Source: Trichostrongylus colubriformis
Lineage: Eukaryota; Nematoda; Chromadorea; Rhabditida; Trichostrongylidae
Assembly: GCA_963978905.1 (NCBI GenBank)
Contig: OZ022259.1
Coordinates: 13,640,001 to 13,704,000, forward strand
Direction: 5' to 3'
DNA length: 64,000 nucleotides
The position numbers and the translations under genes were made by a program. The notes beneath the pieces are model-generated. The model saw nothing but the letters and a program-made list of their open reading frames with translations, had not been told where the DNA came from and ran no database searches. This document shows, in pieces, positions 22,601-33,326 of the stretch. Within the stretch, counting starts at the first letter, position 1, and each line of letters opens with the position of its first letter.

Positions 22601-25088
22601 CGATTACCACGGGTACTGTTCACTAAACTTATGACCAGTCCATCGTAATAGCGAGGGCCGAATGACTTCCTTTCCTGTGTATTATAGGAAATGTATAAAA
22701 ATTCAGAGACCGAAAAACAGAGACCGAACTTTTACCTAGACGCTTAGGTCAGCAAGAAATCTTTCTACATGTGAATAAAAGGGGTGTATGCAGATATGAC
22801 GGAAAACCGCGTGCCCCCCCCGCGGCGAGCGGCGCGACTGGTGCGAGTGCCAGTGGCAGGGCATGGCGGCCTTCAAGCGAGGCAGTGTGGCATAGGTGGA
22901 AGAGCAGAGGTGACGCAGCCACGCTCTGCCGGGCTCCCAAGAGCAATCGATTCGCAAGTCGTACTGGTGGCGCCGCGAGTGAAAAGCCGCGAAGCGATTC
23001 TACGTCATATCTGCCCACACCCGAATAAAAGAAGTGAGGCAGTTACATCAGTTACAAAAAGGAATTCAAATAAAGAACCAAAAAGAAAAAACATCGTGTT
23101 GATGTCACATTCCGCGATACGATCGGGTCGGAAATTTACACTAGAGCGCAAGAAGCAGCTGTCGCGCGACTGAGTCGCAAAGTTTGAATGCAATGTCATG
23201 TATAATTTGTTTCAGCAAGTAAGTTTCAAACATTAAAGGAACCGGAAGGGGTCTGAAACAAGAGAAAGATGCAAATAAATGAGCATTTTGTAACGGACAC
23301 TCAAGCTTAGAAGCGATAATCGACGGAACCCGGATTCAAAAGCGCGACGCTTGGTGTGCATTGGCATTAAATTCGCATCAACTCACTGACATTCCGAGTT
23401 GTCCGCTGTAAGAGACGGGTCGCGGGCCAACATTAGTTGTAGCACCTGACTCCCTGGCCATTCCCAACTAATTAGCATTCATGTAAGTACATCTAGAAAC
23501 AGTATAAGAAAGAACAAAGGGAAAAGAAAAAGAAAAGAAAACTTCGTAATAAAAACACCTCCTCTTGGCACTATGCCAAATTGGCGAGTTTGTGCAGTGG
23601 TGGCACCTTAAACTCGTCCGAACTACGATTGTTCCACCGTATGCAAAACATTACATCCTTCCGGTGCCTTTAATGTGCACATGACATGTGCGCGTCTTCC
23701 CCGTACCATCAAATGGTGTTCCATTCGTGTTTTTAAAAACTGCAAAATATGCTCAGTTCCAGATGTCACAGCCAGTCCATGGTGGTGGTACGGTCTTCAC
23801 TGATATCAAGTCAACGATTATGCCAACAAAGGTAGTTTTTATTCACTTCACTTCTCACCAGTTTCCTTTGTGAATTTTTGTTATTATTGATTATTAGTGT
23901 AGTAATGGGCGAAGGTGGTGTACCGACAAGTGGAACGCCCCCCCCCCCTCTTACATAGTGCGGGGACCTCCCGCATCAATTCTGCCCAGGCCATTCTGAA
24001 CTTCCATCCCCCGGAGTAGGTAAGTCGCACCGGACTGACTTGTATTCAAATGTCACAGTGAATCTGAATGGAATAGAATTTGTCGCACATCCCACGGAAA
24101 AGATTGATCGACGCCAAAAACTTTTTCCTTTATCCTTATCGTTTAGTGCACTGATAGCAATGGCAGAATAGATTCGTTGAAAAGCAAATTTGTTAAAAGC
24201 AGTGGTCACGTTTATTGGCTGTTTGAGAAAAAAATATGACCATCACAAAATGAAACTGAGTGTTTCAACGGATGATGGGTGATGCCTTTAGCGGGGGAAG
24301 ACTCTTTGCATGGCTCAACAAGATTTTGTGTACCACACGCCCCGCCTCTACTTCTAGCTCCGCCCCCAATAGGACGTGATGGACGGGTTGAGTGCCGCGG
24401 AAAACGTCTCCGATTATCTTCCACCAATAACAATTCAATGAATGCCTTCCTTCTCGCAAACGTGGTATCTTCCTTCGACAGAAAAGCTGTAGTAGAATCA
24501 AACTCTATCAACCTAGGGTTGACCACTGCAAAAAGAATTCGGAAATTTAAATTTCTTTAATGTTGGGTGAGGCATGAGTTGAAATGGTACGCTATGCCGG
24601 ACGGACCCTCACAAGTGTTCGCATATGGAAGTAAAATCGATCTTACCGCTTCTTTTCCTTGACGATCATCGAATGTTTTTTTTTTCAGAATGACGCACTA
24701 TTTTGGTACAATTTACACAAACAAGGTGATGGAGATGTAAGGACACGTCACGCGGCTTGTCCAGTTCTGGTTGGAGTGAAATGGGTACGATTGCCTGTTC
24801 AAACCTACTTCATGGTCTTGAATAGCCCTGGCCTTCTTATTGAATGAATGATGTTTCAGGTTTCAAACAAGTGGATTCACGAGCGAGGGAACGAGTTCCG
24901 TCGCCGTTGTGGCGTAAAAATGTCCGACTACGAACGGTAGGCGCTTGCCTTGTCATGCGCTCCTCAGTCTTTGTCTCCCTAATTCCAGCCATTTTAGGTT
25001 TGTCGGAGATCTTGGCATTGGGCCAGAGCCCAGAGATGCTCCGAATCTGAGCCCAGTCTTATCTAAGGACATATACAACACTATCTAA
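10673..25088 (+). CDS. dpy-18: Prolyl 4-hydroxylase alpha subunit, copy 1 (17 exons, 561 aa)
   Basis: Predicted collagen prolyl 4-hydroxylase alpha subunit, a 2-oxoglutarate/Fe(II) dioxygenase of the ER lumen that hydroxylates X-Pro-Gly prolines in cuticle collagens with PDI as partner. Exons: 10673-10842, 10899-10998, 11060-11164, 13734-13851, 19942-20069, 20127-20211, 20988-21075, 21137-21233, 21304-21378, 22033-22128, 22185-22255, 22319-22418, 22474-22593, 23763-23831, 24689-24784, 24860-24936, 24998-25088; total 1686 nt, all phases joining. Residues 1-18 are a signal peptide (cut before DLFTS). The N-terminal domain runs to about 164, the TPR-like peptide-binding domain about 165-265, and the catalytic domain from about 323. 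Fe ligands are H424 and D426 (in HYDPHFD) and H495 (TRHAACP); K505 binds 2-oxoglutarate. Their spacing (71, then 10) equals that of human P4HA1. Family cysteines are kept (ALCRNE, LYCYYK, HAACP, RRRCG). In my recollection it is nearer C. elegans DPY-18/PHY-1 than PHY-2. Introns 4, 6, 13 and 14 hold repeats. Confidence 0.93.
13231..13301. repeat. Perfect hairpin, 31-bp arms, 9-nt loop
   Basis: 13231-13261 is the exact reverse complement of 13271-13301. It lies in intron 3 of P4H copy 1. Confidence 0.92.
14060..14299 (+). mobile_element. GC-rich MITE, copy A (240 bp, 9-bp target duplication)
   Basis: Terminal inverted repeats GGGTGTGTGCAGATATGAC and complement, flanked by the perfect 9-nt direct repeat AGCGGTATA (14051-14059 and 14300-14308). 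It lies in intron 4 of P4H copy 1. A second copy in opposite orientation lies at 22782-23022. A 9-nt duplication fits the Mutator (MULE) or Merlin superfamilies. No coding capacity. Confidence 0.82.
14705..17783 (-). mobile_element. Intact RTE-type non-LTR retrotransposon with 19-bp target site duplication
   Basis: A 3079-bp element lying antisense in intron 4 of P4H copy 1. It is bounded by the perfect 19-nt direct repeat TATTTAGTATGCAGTGTCT at 14686-14704 and 17784-17802. It consists almost entirely of one ORF, with about 22 bp before the first ATG and about 6 bp after the stop (GAAGA-like tail). The intact frame and perfect duplication suggest a recent insertion. It split an older TIR element whose ends lie at 14309 and 17912. 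The RTE assignment rests on a single APE-RT ORF, no gag-like ORF1, and the short tail without poly(A). Confidence 0.9.
14711..17761 (-). CDS. RTE retrotransposon endonuclease/reverse transcriptase (1016 aa)
   Basis: The single uninterrupted ORF of the RTE element. Residues about 88-325 are an apurinic/apyrimidinic-type endonuclease: TLNIGSMTG (N94), QETRW (E121), SAYAPQSG (about 188-195) and GDLNGHVG (D226, N228). It closes with TQHRP (H319), where many relatives have SDH; Gln replaces the usual Asp. Residues about 525-800 are a reverse transcriptase: NYRPIRLL, FLDLEKAFDRVP (D671), VHQGSALSPLLF and YADD (760-763). The C-terminal region has the family tail with RLRWFGHV and RPRGRPRQRWAD. It should nick target DNA and prime reverse transcription there. 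No stop, frameshift or missing RT residue is seen. It lies opposite to the host gene and is not part of the P4H protein. Confidence 0.93.
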   Translation of the reverse strand: MVPLETALPTGRAELNTDNTRFPATGPGDRPADGQNVASTWTMSPRVSRRATAFPGSDARQRDPAVVSNQLGVSTQGRRRLNKQAHHTRFATLNIGSMTGRGAEVADALKRRRIDVCAVQETRWSGCKSRDIGEGFKIIYFGSTRTRNGVGVIVSERYRDAVAEVCRFDDRLMKIVVIVNNTRLHIFSAYAPQSGCSDVIKDAFWELLDAKTNDVPEEETLIVLGDLNGHVGSTSDGHRAHGGYGYGIRNEDGDRILEYAEANELIIVNTFFMKRSTHLATYYSGGCSTQIDFVLIRRRHARLVHDAKVLPHETVATQHRPLVVDMAVAPPRAGRVERTGAARVKWWKWTEKKDYVIPLIHLPPVTNDIDETWKLATAAISNVICGELGTTKPGRRFIDKKTWVWTDDVKKAVREKKRLYHAYLVTRNPADLPTVAAAKADKEKELYDKLNTWQGERDVYRLIRARRQKTEDIEKFFGINDTNGTLLTDKRSVLERWRAYFEGISTQEFPHPPLPTIEPTHGPVQRITSSEVATALKAMKAGKASGPDDIAAEVWKESSWNPAPWLADFFNKIVEQNRAPAEWSNSVTIPIWKKKGSPADCSNYRPIRLLAHTMKIFERIVDARIRGIINISINQCGFVKNCGTVDAIHAVRLLMEKHREKGKPLHLAFLDLEKAFDRVPYELIWFSLRIHGVPEHIVRWVQLLYVNTKSRVRTAAGTSKDFCISVGVHQGSALSPLLFIIVMDAITRDLQQPIPWTLLYADDVMLAAETKMELQRQVQRWKDRLARYGLRLNIKKTEYLTTDTAEAGSIQISGEMMPRASHFKYLGSTVSEDGNLRHEATSRISAAWKKWKTTTGVLCDRKIGDRLKSKVYRTIVRPVALYASETWPATKETERKLGTMETKMLRWISGLTRLDKVTNVDIRRRYGIAPIDEKMRERRLRWFGHVLRANVESVARIGYETEVIGKRPRGRPRQRWADTLHQDMKKRGLHPGDATNREEWRRKSRYADPATERDRR
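17917..18670. mobile_element. TA-flanked TIR element, copy A (about 754 bp)
   Basis: Begins with CAG, a long G run and TGCCAAAAAA; ends TTTTTGGCACCCCCTG followed by TA. Its interior aligns with 25609-26326 (for example GAGGTATT followed by C-rich text, AACCGAAGGGCCAA, GATGTGAGCCGT). No transposase seen. It directly follows the split TIR element in intron 4 of P4H copy 1. Confidence 0.7.
18856..19385. repeat. Repeat block in intron 4 of P4H copy 1
   Basis: Three irregular copies of CTTGTCCYCATCYCCACAG followed by GTCGTTTTCATGTAACG (near 18856, 19134 and 19276), each followed by GC-rich text. It ends in a low-complexity GACGGAGGGACG stretch that resembles, inverted, 56085-56140. Confidence 0.5.
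20246..20692. mobile_element. Hairpin MITE of the GTCCACGGAAAA family in intron 6 of P4H copy 1
   Basis: Left arm TCGTCCACGGAAAATGAG and TATTTATGTTGTATTTACC; right arm GGCAAATACAACATAAATAT and TTCCGTGAACGATTCCTTTG. The centre has GC-rich inverted text (GGGCGGGGCCTCCGAGTA and complement). About 0.45 kb, non-coding. Confidence 0.7.
22782..23022 (-). mobile_element. GC-rich MITE, copy B (241 bp, 9-bp target duplication)
   Basis: Inverted copy of the 14060-14299 element, in intron 13 of P4H copy 1. It starts GGGTGTATGCAGATATGAC and is flanked by its own 9-nt direct repeat GAATAAAAG (22773-22781 and 23023-23031). The different duplication shows an independent insertion. Confidence 0.82.
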
Positions 25089-25608
25089 CGGCTCTAATCA
25101 TTGGTCTACGTATAGTTTTTTCATTGGTTTTCTTTACCTCTTCTATCCTTTATTTTATCCTTTTTTATCCTTTCTTTACCTCTGTGGTTTTCTCGGGTGG
25201 TGACTACGTTGTTTACGCGAATGCCTTGCCAAACGGTTTTTTTTTGCCTTACCTTGCCTGTTGTTGCATTCCTTTGTTACTGTTAACCTTGAGATTGATA
25301 TTGGTTATCTCGCGATTATCATTATTATTGTCCCATTGAGAGTAGCATAATATATTGCCCCCAGCACTAACGGGCTGATCCCGTACCTTTGCCTTGTTTG
25401 GCACTGCACATTTTGTCACGCTTCGTTATTGTGAATTTTATGCCTCAGTGCCATTTATACTATGCTGATACATATTTTTTAATTAGATATTTGCATGGTT
25501 CGGAAAACCCTATGGGTGTCACCTGATACTGCCTCCAGTGGAGAAGGGTGTGAGCTGTTGTGTAGCTCTAGAGGGTAAATTATATAATCATGTATATACA
25601 GAGAGTGC

Positions 25609-26326
25609 CGAAAAAGTTATTTTTTTCCCTCCACTTTCATCTACTTTAGTCGGACTTCAGCAATTTTGACGAGGTATTTCCATCCCGAAATCCAAGAACA
25701 CTCCTCATAATAGCCCTGAACTTCGTGAGAGCCTTCTGCACGAACAGAATCGGGAGCTTATTCTGAGTAAACATGATGTGTCACCCTCAGCTCGGCGAAA
25801 CCCGAGGTTTCGCCACCCTACACAACCGTGCTGAGGTCCGTTCACTCTGGGTACCTGAGGGGATCCACATTGGGTGGTGTACTTGAATGTTCCGTTTTTT
25901 CCTGGTTCCAACGCCCTTCGTTTCCAAGTGCCAGAACGTGCCATTACCACTGAAACCTCTCCGGGGCAGGTTTGGGGCATGAAAAATTATACTCCGGACC
26001 AAAGCAGTGTTGTTCAAGCAGCAGGGGCTCTGTGACTTCCGTGAACCGAAGGGCCAATCCTTGGGAATCTTTCCACAAAAGACCTACCGCGGAACCTGGC
26101 TCCGCTGTTTCAAGCTGACCTTGATACCGTAGGTGCCCTGACGCCCGACTGCGCTGATTGAAAGCTCCATATTTTGATAAAGGTGAAAGTAGTGAGTCTC
26201 AGTTCGCTCCTCTTTCTATAGGAACATTTCGGGGATATTTTGCCCCGACACTTTTATCTCTATCGTTTCTCTATGTATATTTTGCGGATGTGAGCCGTAA
26301 GGATTACTCTTTTTTGGCACCCCCTG
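25609..26326. mobile_element. TA-flanked TIR element, copy B (about 718 bp)
   Basis: Second copy of the 17917-18670 repeat, in the same orientation, starting about 520 bp after the stop codon of P4H copy 1. Its ends are CAGAGAGTGCCGAAAAAG and TTTTTTGGCACCCCCTG with TA outside. No coding capacity. Confidence 0.7.
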
Positions 26327-28785
26327 TAAATTACGCAGCTCATATCTGCTTGTAAGGCGAGGAAGCCGTCATCCTACTGGTCCAAACTCACTATGCTCTT
26401 GGGAAAAGGAATAGCGACATTTTTGGTGAGGAAGTAGAATGGATAGTGGGAGGTAATGGCTGTCTGCTAGAAACGATTACTTACGCTTCGAGCCCGTAGG
26501 TAGATACCACCGGATGTAGTGCATGAGGAGCCTATGCGGCATCGCGGAGTCCAAAGGTGTAACGCTTGCGGCGTATTGATAACGGGCGAGGTGAGGAATT
26601 AAAGTGGTAAATAGTGCGGTACGATGTCGTATCGGCTGCTCCTGTACCACGCCCACTGCCAAGTTGTTCTTACGCAGGCTTCCTAAGCGACTTACAGGCT
26701 TCTTTAACCCACTGTTAGCCACTGCCGTGAAAGAAAACCGTTATGAAAGTTCATTGCGCACAGTTTCTTTTGTATGGAGCGGGCACGGTTGTTCACGGTG
26801 TAATTGGATCGCGCAAAAAATGAAAGTAACAGTGCTTGGTGGTCCCGCAGTTGAGAAAAAATTCCAAATTTGTCGAGAATTGTCGAAAATATTCCTAACT
26901 TGTCTAGAATATTAACTTATTCTTTCAGCAGTTCATTTTATGCGGTAACATGATGCGTTCTTATATGGGACAGAGATGTTTCGGCGAAGCCTTTCATCGA
27001 AAGGTCGTCATCAGACTTTGCAATTTTGCGATTCTGCTTTTGCGATTTTGCGATTCTGTGTACGATTTGGAAAGGGAGGAGCTAATTAATGGTCAAAGCT
27101 TCCGAAGTAATGTTTCATTGGAGTGGCTTCGCATCTTAAGTGACCCGAGAGGCATGTACGCAAACATGTAAGAGCGCCGTCGCGCTTCAGAGACGTTAAA
27201 AATTTCGTCTCAAGCTCGCGCGAGAATGCCAAGTTCGATTTATAAGAATACATCCTAAGGAAGGCTAATCCTAAGTAACTTCATAATTACTTCATGACTC
27301 CTTTATCTAATTGATTTTATTCTTCTACCCTATTAATCGGTAACGCTTTCAAATTTTCGTCATTAGAGTTATTTAGACAGACTACCATTAATGCACTCAC
27401 CACCTTTTGTCGGCTCTTCATAACAACTTACAACAGTCGCGACGGCATCCACCGGGTCCATTTCTCACACCGTTCCTATAAATGACTTAGTATGTGCTTG
27501 TGATGTTAAGAGAATGATTTACATGGACTTGGAACAATAGGTGGTTGAAAGCAAAAAGCGTTTTTAAATATAAAAAAACGTTACAACCCACTTGCAGCAA
27601 AGAACAGTCGAAAATGACTTAGAGTCGAATGATAATACTAATTCTAACATTGGTAGATAACGTATGATAACGTTCCACGGTCGAAACAGCTTTCACCATG
27701 TTTCATTTTTCATTCACACTCATGAACGCAGGGAACGGTTACTATACTTTATGGTGAGTCAGTTCCTTTTCCAAAAAATTACATAAGCTACCTAATTGAA
27801 GTATTCAAAGTTTTACAACATTATACATAAAATGAAAGACTTAGTACTTGATTCATTCAGATTAACTTAAATATTACATAAAACATGCCTACCTCCTTTC
27901 CCTTACTGATGAGCACAGAGGGAGGTTATCTCTAGGTTTAACCTCCGTGTAAGGGCCGGTGCGAAACGGAGGTTAAACTATTTCTTTGCTTTTTCCTCCC
28001 AAGATCTTTCTAAACATAGTTCTTTGCTAACAATTATTTATTAATTAATTTTTTTATAAGAGCCCCTCCTTCTCTAAAACTCCTTGAACGCCACGCCCTA
28101 CTGTCCACGATGTGTCCAAGTGTGTCTAAAAGTGTCCAGAGATTTCCATTTCATGGGAATAATCGATGTGATTTGAGCATTTGCAAACTGGTTCACAAAA
28201 TGTGGGTGATGCGATCTCCAGATAGGGGAAGGAGCACCCTAGGGACCCAGATACGAGCAGCACACGATATGCAAGCCATCGCAGGTGGTCTGCTAACAGG
28301 GTTAATAGGTGTCACTTCGCACTTTCTATCCCTGTTACCTGTCCATATTTGCGATGCTCATAAGATCAAATCATCGTATTCGCTAGTTTCGAGTGGTTTT
28401 TAACCTCCATAAGAAATTCAAGGAAAGGGTGCGATATCTTCGCATTATTTTTGGGAAAGTTCATAACATAAGTTTAACATTACAGTTCATAACAGTTTAA
28501 CATAACAGTTCATAACATAAGTTTTTGAGGTGTGTTAGAGTTTTGACGCATTGTTTTACCCACTTCAGTAAATTTAGTTCTATGCTACGCTTGCTGGGGA
28601 AAGAGAGATTGAGGGTTGAGGATTAAGCTTTCGAGCACTCGAAATTGGAGGAGCTTGCAAAAAAGTAGGATTGCCCTCTAGGCTGTGATGAATGCGTTTT
28701 CTGAGAGATGGGGAGTAGCTGAGAAGTGCACCGGAAGCCGCCTCTCCTTAAAAAAGAATCTTTATTTAAAATTGTACGGGAGGGC
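26327..28785. other. Intergenic, no gene seen
   Basis: Between P4H copy 1 and the decayed RTE. A short inverted pair (GTTTAACCTCCGT and complement) lies at 27938-27976. No ORF with a recognisable domain. Confidence 0.5.
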
Positions 28786-28862
28786 AGGGATAGCTGAGTG
28801 GTTGAGAGTGTAGGCTCACGTCTGCACATTCAAGACCACTGGATTCGATCTTCGCCGAGGCT
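28786..28862 (+). repeat. tRNA-like head at the 5' end of the decayed RTE
   Basis: GGGATAGCTGAGTGGTTGAG contains an A box and GGATTCGATC a B box about 45 bp later. It resembles a Ser/Leu-type tRNA 5' half, but acceptor pairing is not evident. It could be a SINE or a promoter captured by the element. Confidence 0.4.
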
Positions 28863-31860
28863 CGAACCATGCCAGCGTCAGACCCAGGTTGACAGGCCGG
28901 GTGATGAAGAAAACCAGTTACAGCAAATATGTCTGAAGTTACATAAAGATTCAGTGATAAAGCTAGGACGTCATCAGGAAATGACGCGCAGAACCCTCGC
29001 CCGGGTGCTGTGGTCAGTATGCTTGGGCTACCGAGAGATAAACGACCTCGACTGAAGAAGCTAGTTTGAATAAGGACTCTGACGTAGGTTCACTGACCGG
29101 GAAGTCTCGAGAGATTGCCGACTTGATGAATCGACGAAACATCCGAATCCCATGCCTCCAGGAAACACGCTGAAAAGGCGCAGGCGAGGAAAATCGGAGA
29201 GGTAGTCAAATTCTTCTACAACTGCGAGGACACTAAACGGAACGGAGTAGCAATCGCAGTAGCGGATTCCCTCAAAGATTGCGTCTGCGCTGTGAACATG
29301 ATCAACGGTCGAATCATGGCAGTAAGAATGGATACAGAGAAGGGGTACTGGACCTTAATAACAGTGTACGCACTGCAATCCGATTGTTCGAGTGCGAGAA
29401 GGACGAGTTCTGTCCGAGCCTGGACGACGCCATCAGGTCAAGTCCGGAAGTTGATTAGCTCATAGTAGCAGGTAATCTAAACGGTCACGTCTGCAGAGAT
29501 AGAAGGGGCTTAGAAAGGGTGCTTGGAGGGAAAGGGCTGAGCGTTAGAAATGCTGGAAGATACTGGACCTGGCCACGGCCCACGACGGTCTGCAGCACGT
29601 ACTTTGCGAAAAGAGAAAGTCAAAAGGTTAGCTATAGCAGTGAAGGGAGACAAACGGAAGTCGACCATATACTCATGAGAAGATCAGCCCTCAAAATTGT
29701 GAAGGACAGTAAGGTACTGTCAGGAGAAGGACTCACAACCCAACATAGACCCCTCTTAGCAGACATTGCCACAAAGCTCTCTAAGAAAAGAGGAGTCAAG
29801 AGCGAACGAAGAATCAATTGGTGGAAGCTGCACAGACGGGAAAAAGATGATCAAAAGAAATATACTGGAAATCAGTCTTTCAGACCCTAACGGTCCGACT
29901 CAGGGGACTTGGAATAAAACAGCTGAGATAGTCCTAAAGAGCGCAAAGAAAACGCGAGGAGAGACCCGATGTGGCTTCAGTGGACCAAGCAGCATGGTTC
30001 TGGAGTGAGGAGGTTCGGATGGTAGTGAAACAGAAGAAGGAAGCATACAAGTGGTGGCAGAAAACGAGGAGTCCACAATACCTCGACATCTACAAATGCT
30101 ACTAAAGGCTTGCCAAGGCAGCCGTGGCCAAAGCAAAGAATACAGAAATGGATGCCTCGTACGAAAGGTTGAAGGGGAAGGAAGCAGAAAAGTTGGTCTT
30201 CAGGCTGGCTAAAGCTAGACAACGAGGGTACCATCCTGAAGAAACCAGCCGAGGTCAAAAAGAGATGGCGGGAGTACTTCGATGACCTTCCAGACAAAGA
30301 GTCCTCTCTTAAGGAAAGTCAACAAATGGAGAACGCCGGCCCCATCCCTCCTTGGACGGCGGGAGAAGTTCGTCTGGTGCTGGGAAAATTAAGAATGGAA
30401 AGGCCGCTGGTCCAGATAGGGTACCAATAGAGGCATGGAAGGCACTTGAAGAGTATGGGATGGGTGGCTCACACCCTTCCTAAACATGGTGTCGGCCAGA
30501 CGAAAATTTCCGGATGCGTGGTGGACCAGTAACATTCTTCCCATATTCAAGCGGAAGGGGGACGTAATGGAGTGCTCCAGCTACTGTGGAATAAATTTGA
30601 CAGCTCAAACCATGAATCTGTACAAACGGATGATTGTCTTGAGGCTACGGGAGCTCTACACCATCTCTCAAGAGCGGCTCGGTTTTATGCCTGAGGGGTC
30701 CACCGGATGCCATCTTAATTCTTAGACAAATGATGGAAAAGTACCGAGGAAAGCGTCGCCTTGCTACCTAGACTTCCTGGACCTTGAAAAGATATTCGAC
30801 CGTCTCTCACGGCTAGTAATCTGGACCGCGCTTCAAAAACACAGATACCAGAGCACCTAGTCTCCCTTATACAAAACATGTACGTTGGGCTAAGGCTATC
30901 ATACGCACCCCGCCAGGACTGACAGCGGAAGGGAGGGGGGGGGGGAAGGGGCCTCGGTAGGGGTACACCAGGGACACCAGGGCACTGCTCTTCCTCTTCC
31001 TGCTCACCCTGGATGGCATGGTGGAAGTCCTCATGGAGGTACCACTAAGGGCCATTCTCTACGCTGAAGACATTGCCCTGATAGCATATACCAGAGAAGA
31101 ACTTCGGGGGAAGGTGCAGAGAAGGCATGCAAAGCTGGCAGAGAACGACCTACGAGTAAATGTCAAGAAGACCAAGTTTCTAAGCTCCGAGTACTATCCG
31201 AGGTCCATCGTGGACCGCCATGGAGAAAGCAGCGACAGGGTTCAGTACTTCCGACAACTAAAAAATCATATAGCCGAGGATAGTACGGTAGATGAGGAAA
31301 TACGGCATGGCTGAAATCGAGGGAGTCCACAGAAATCCGCTGCGATCGACGGTGCTCCAGTATTCTAGTGGGCAAGGTATACCAATCGGTGATAAGGCCC
31401 GCAATGCTCTATGGCAGCGAGTGCTGGCCCATAACGAAATCACAAGAAGCAGATACATTCCGCAGAAATGAGGATGCTGAGTAGCCATATGGCTGGACGC
31501 GGCTCAACGGGATCAAGAATGAGGGCGTCACGGCAGTCATGCACACGGCTACGGTCCAGCTGAAGCTGAGGAAGCAGCGACTAAGATGGTATGGGCACGT
31601 GCTGAGAAGGTCTGCGAACCACCCAGTTTAGAAGGCTGAAGAGTTTGAAGTACCCGGCAGGCGACCACGAAGAGCCCCAGAGAAAAAGTGTAAAAGGTGG
31701 AGGACGTCATTAAAACCGACCTTACGGAAGTAAATGTTACGGCAGAATATGCCTTGGTTAGAAGAAAGTGGCGACAACTGTCAAGAAGAGCGGACCCCGC
31801 AGGGGCACGGGTCTGACGCTGGGGAGAAGAAGAGGAAGAAGATTCAGAATTGTACGAGAA
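28786..31860 (+). pseudogene. Decayed RTE-type retrotransposon with tRNA-like head
   Basis: A broken endonuclease-RT element between P4H copies 1 and 2. The endonuclease start is at about 29095-29170 (SREIADLMNRRNI, CLQETR, then a stop). The endonuclease end includes LTTQHRPLLADI near 29730. RT fragments include AAGPDRVPIEAWKALEEYG (about 30400), LGFMPEGSTG (30685) and LYAEDIALIAYTREEL (31057). The usual YADD is YAED. The C-terminal tail runs to about 31820. Frameshifts and stops are frequent. The first 75 bp (28786-28860) resemble a tRNA: TAGCTGAGTGG as A box and GATTCGATC as B box. This family differs from the intact RTE in intron 4 of copy 1. Confidence 0.8.
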
Positions 31861-32324
31861 ACGGAAATTATTTTCCATTGAATCAAGCAAGTTCCAATTA
31901 TTTGCCCATGCGAACTTCTTTGTAATATACACAATTCGATTTCATTAACCTATTTTTATACACCTATCATCTTCAATTACGATTGACGAATTATAAATCG
32001 AACACGAACAAAGCGTGCAACACAGATAAACAGTGCCATAAAATAACAATAATGAACATGAAATAATGGAAGAGAAACGACTATTTCAAATATCTTAAGG
32101 ACGTGTGGTTCACAAGAAAGGAAGCGAAAGGGCTAAGAGGTTGGGACCAAAAGTTTCTGAAGTTAAATTTCGGAATGTGCTTGCGAAATTTGATAGTCAC
32201 CCGAGATCGAGGTTACGAGGCGAGGAAAATTTTACGAACACCCTTTCCCAACGATAGTCAAAGGAATCGTGTACGGAAAAACGAGTTTCTGTCTCACCCA
32301 TATATCTATGTTATATTCGCTTAA

Positions 32325-32777
32325 AGGCACACCACGCAATAACCAAAGTGGTCCTTACCTTCTCAGGGCAGGTAGACCCTTGGATGGTTGTGGAGATTGC
32401 AGCCTTTTCGCGGCGCCACAGCTGACCCCCGCCGCGCACGGCCTGGTCGACCTGAGCCGAGTTGGGCCCACCGAGCGGAATCACACTCGGCTTAGACGAG
32501 AGGGAAACTCGAGATAAGACAAGATAAGGCAGCGATTTCAATAGCGAAGGTAGCTCCATCAGGGAAGAACAGGTGATATCATAGCATTTGGCGCGATATC
32601 ATCGAGCAAAAACTCATTTCCAGTCTCCCATACTCGTACGAGGACCGATGGCAGGAAGCTTTATTTTTGGTACTTGTGAAGGGGTTCGATTCATTTCTTT
32701 TCACTGATGGCTAAAGCAGGGCCTCTACATCCTGTAACACATGCGATAGCTTTCATAATTGTTCGCGAGGTGTGCCT
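32325..32777. mobile_element. TTAA-flanked element nested in a hairpin MITE (453 bp)
   Basis: Inverted ends AGGCACACC and GGTGTGCCT with TTAA outside (32321-32324, 32778-32781). It interrupts a hairpin MITE that resumes at about 32782 (ATGGCTGCATGCAAAGTTTC). Confidence 0.7.
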
Positions 32778-32821
32778 TTAATAATGGCTGCATGCAAAGT
32801 TTCATGCGAGAAAAATCGCTT

Positions 32822-33326
32822 ACTCGAACATTGTTAGGGTAATGTGGGTGATAAGGAATCTCTAGGAGTCATTCACTCGAAAACTACGGGTCGAAAAGCC
32901 TATTTGCGGCGAAATCCCCCGCGAAAGACGCTCTTCGGAGCTGTGGCAGAGGCAGCGTTTTCAGCTCCAGCCGCCTTACTTAGCTCGGTCCGCCTCTAGC
33001 GACTGATTGGCTGGCGTGGGAATGGAAGGCATCGCGGCCCGCTTTCTCAGTTTCAGCTTAAAGCTCACTCCAAAAGAAGGATGCTTGCTCAATTCCGAAC
33101 ATTCCTTCCTGTTTGAGACATGGCAACGAGTCAATGGAAAATTCGTCCGGTCTACCCGCCTCTACCCGGGAAGGCTCAACGGCGGGTATCAACGGTGGGG
33201 AAGGGTCCTATTTCTCAGGTCACTGACCATTTCCATCCGTTTTTTCTTCAGTGTCCTATTACTAGTTTCGACCTTCATATTCACTACTTCTTTTACTTTT
33301 CTACCGAATTTCCCGAAACACTGCCT
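32822..33326. mobile_element. TTAA-type MITE with worn left end, nested in the same hairpin MITE
   Basis: The interior aligns with the 909-1430 element (GTAATGTGG, GGCGAAATCCC, CATCCGTTTTTT, ACTACTTCTTTTACTTTTC). The right end is TTTCCCGAAACACTGCCT plus TTAA. The left terminus is degraded, so its start is approximate. Confidence 0.6.

Noticed and set aside
22780..23030. Coding frames in both strands of the GC-rich block in intron 13
   Set aside because: The block is a MITE with perfect 9-bp duplications and a second copy at 14060-14299; the frames are by-products of GC richness.
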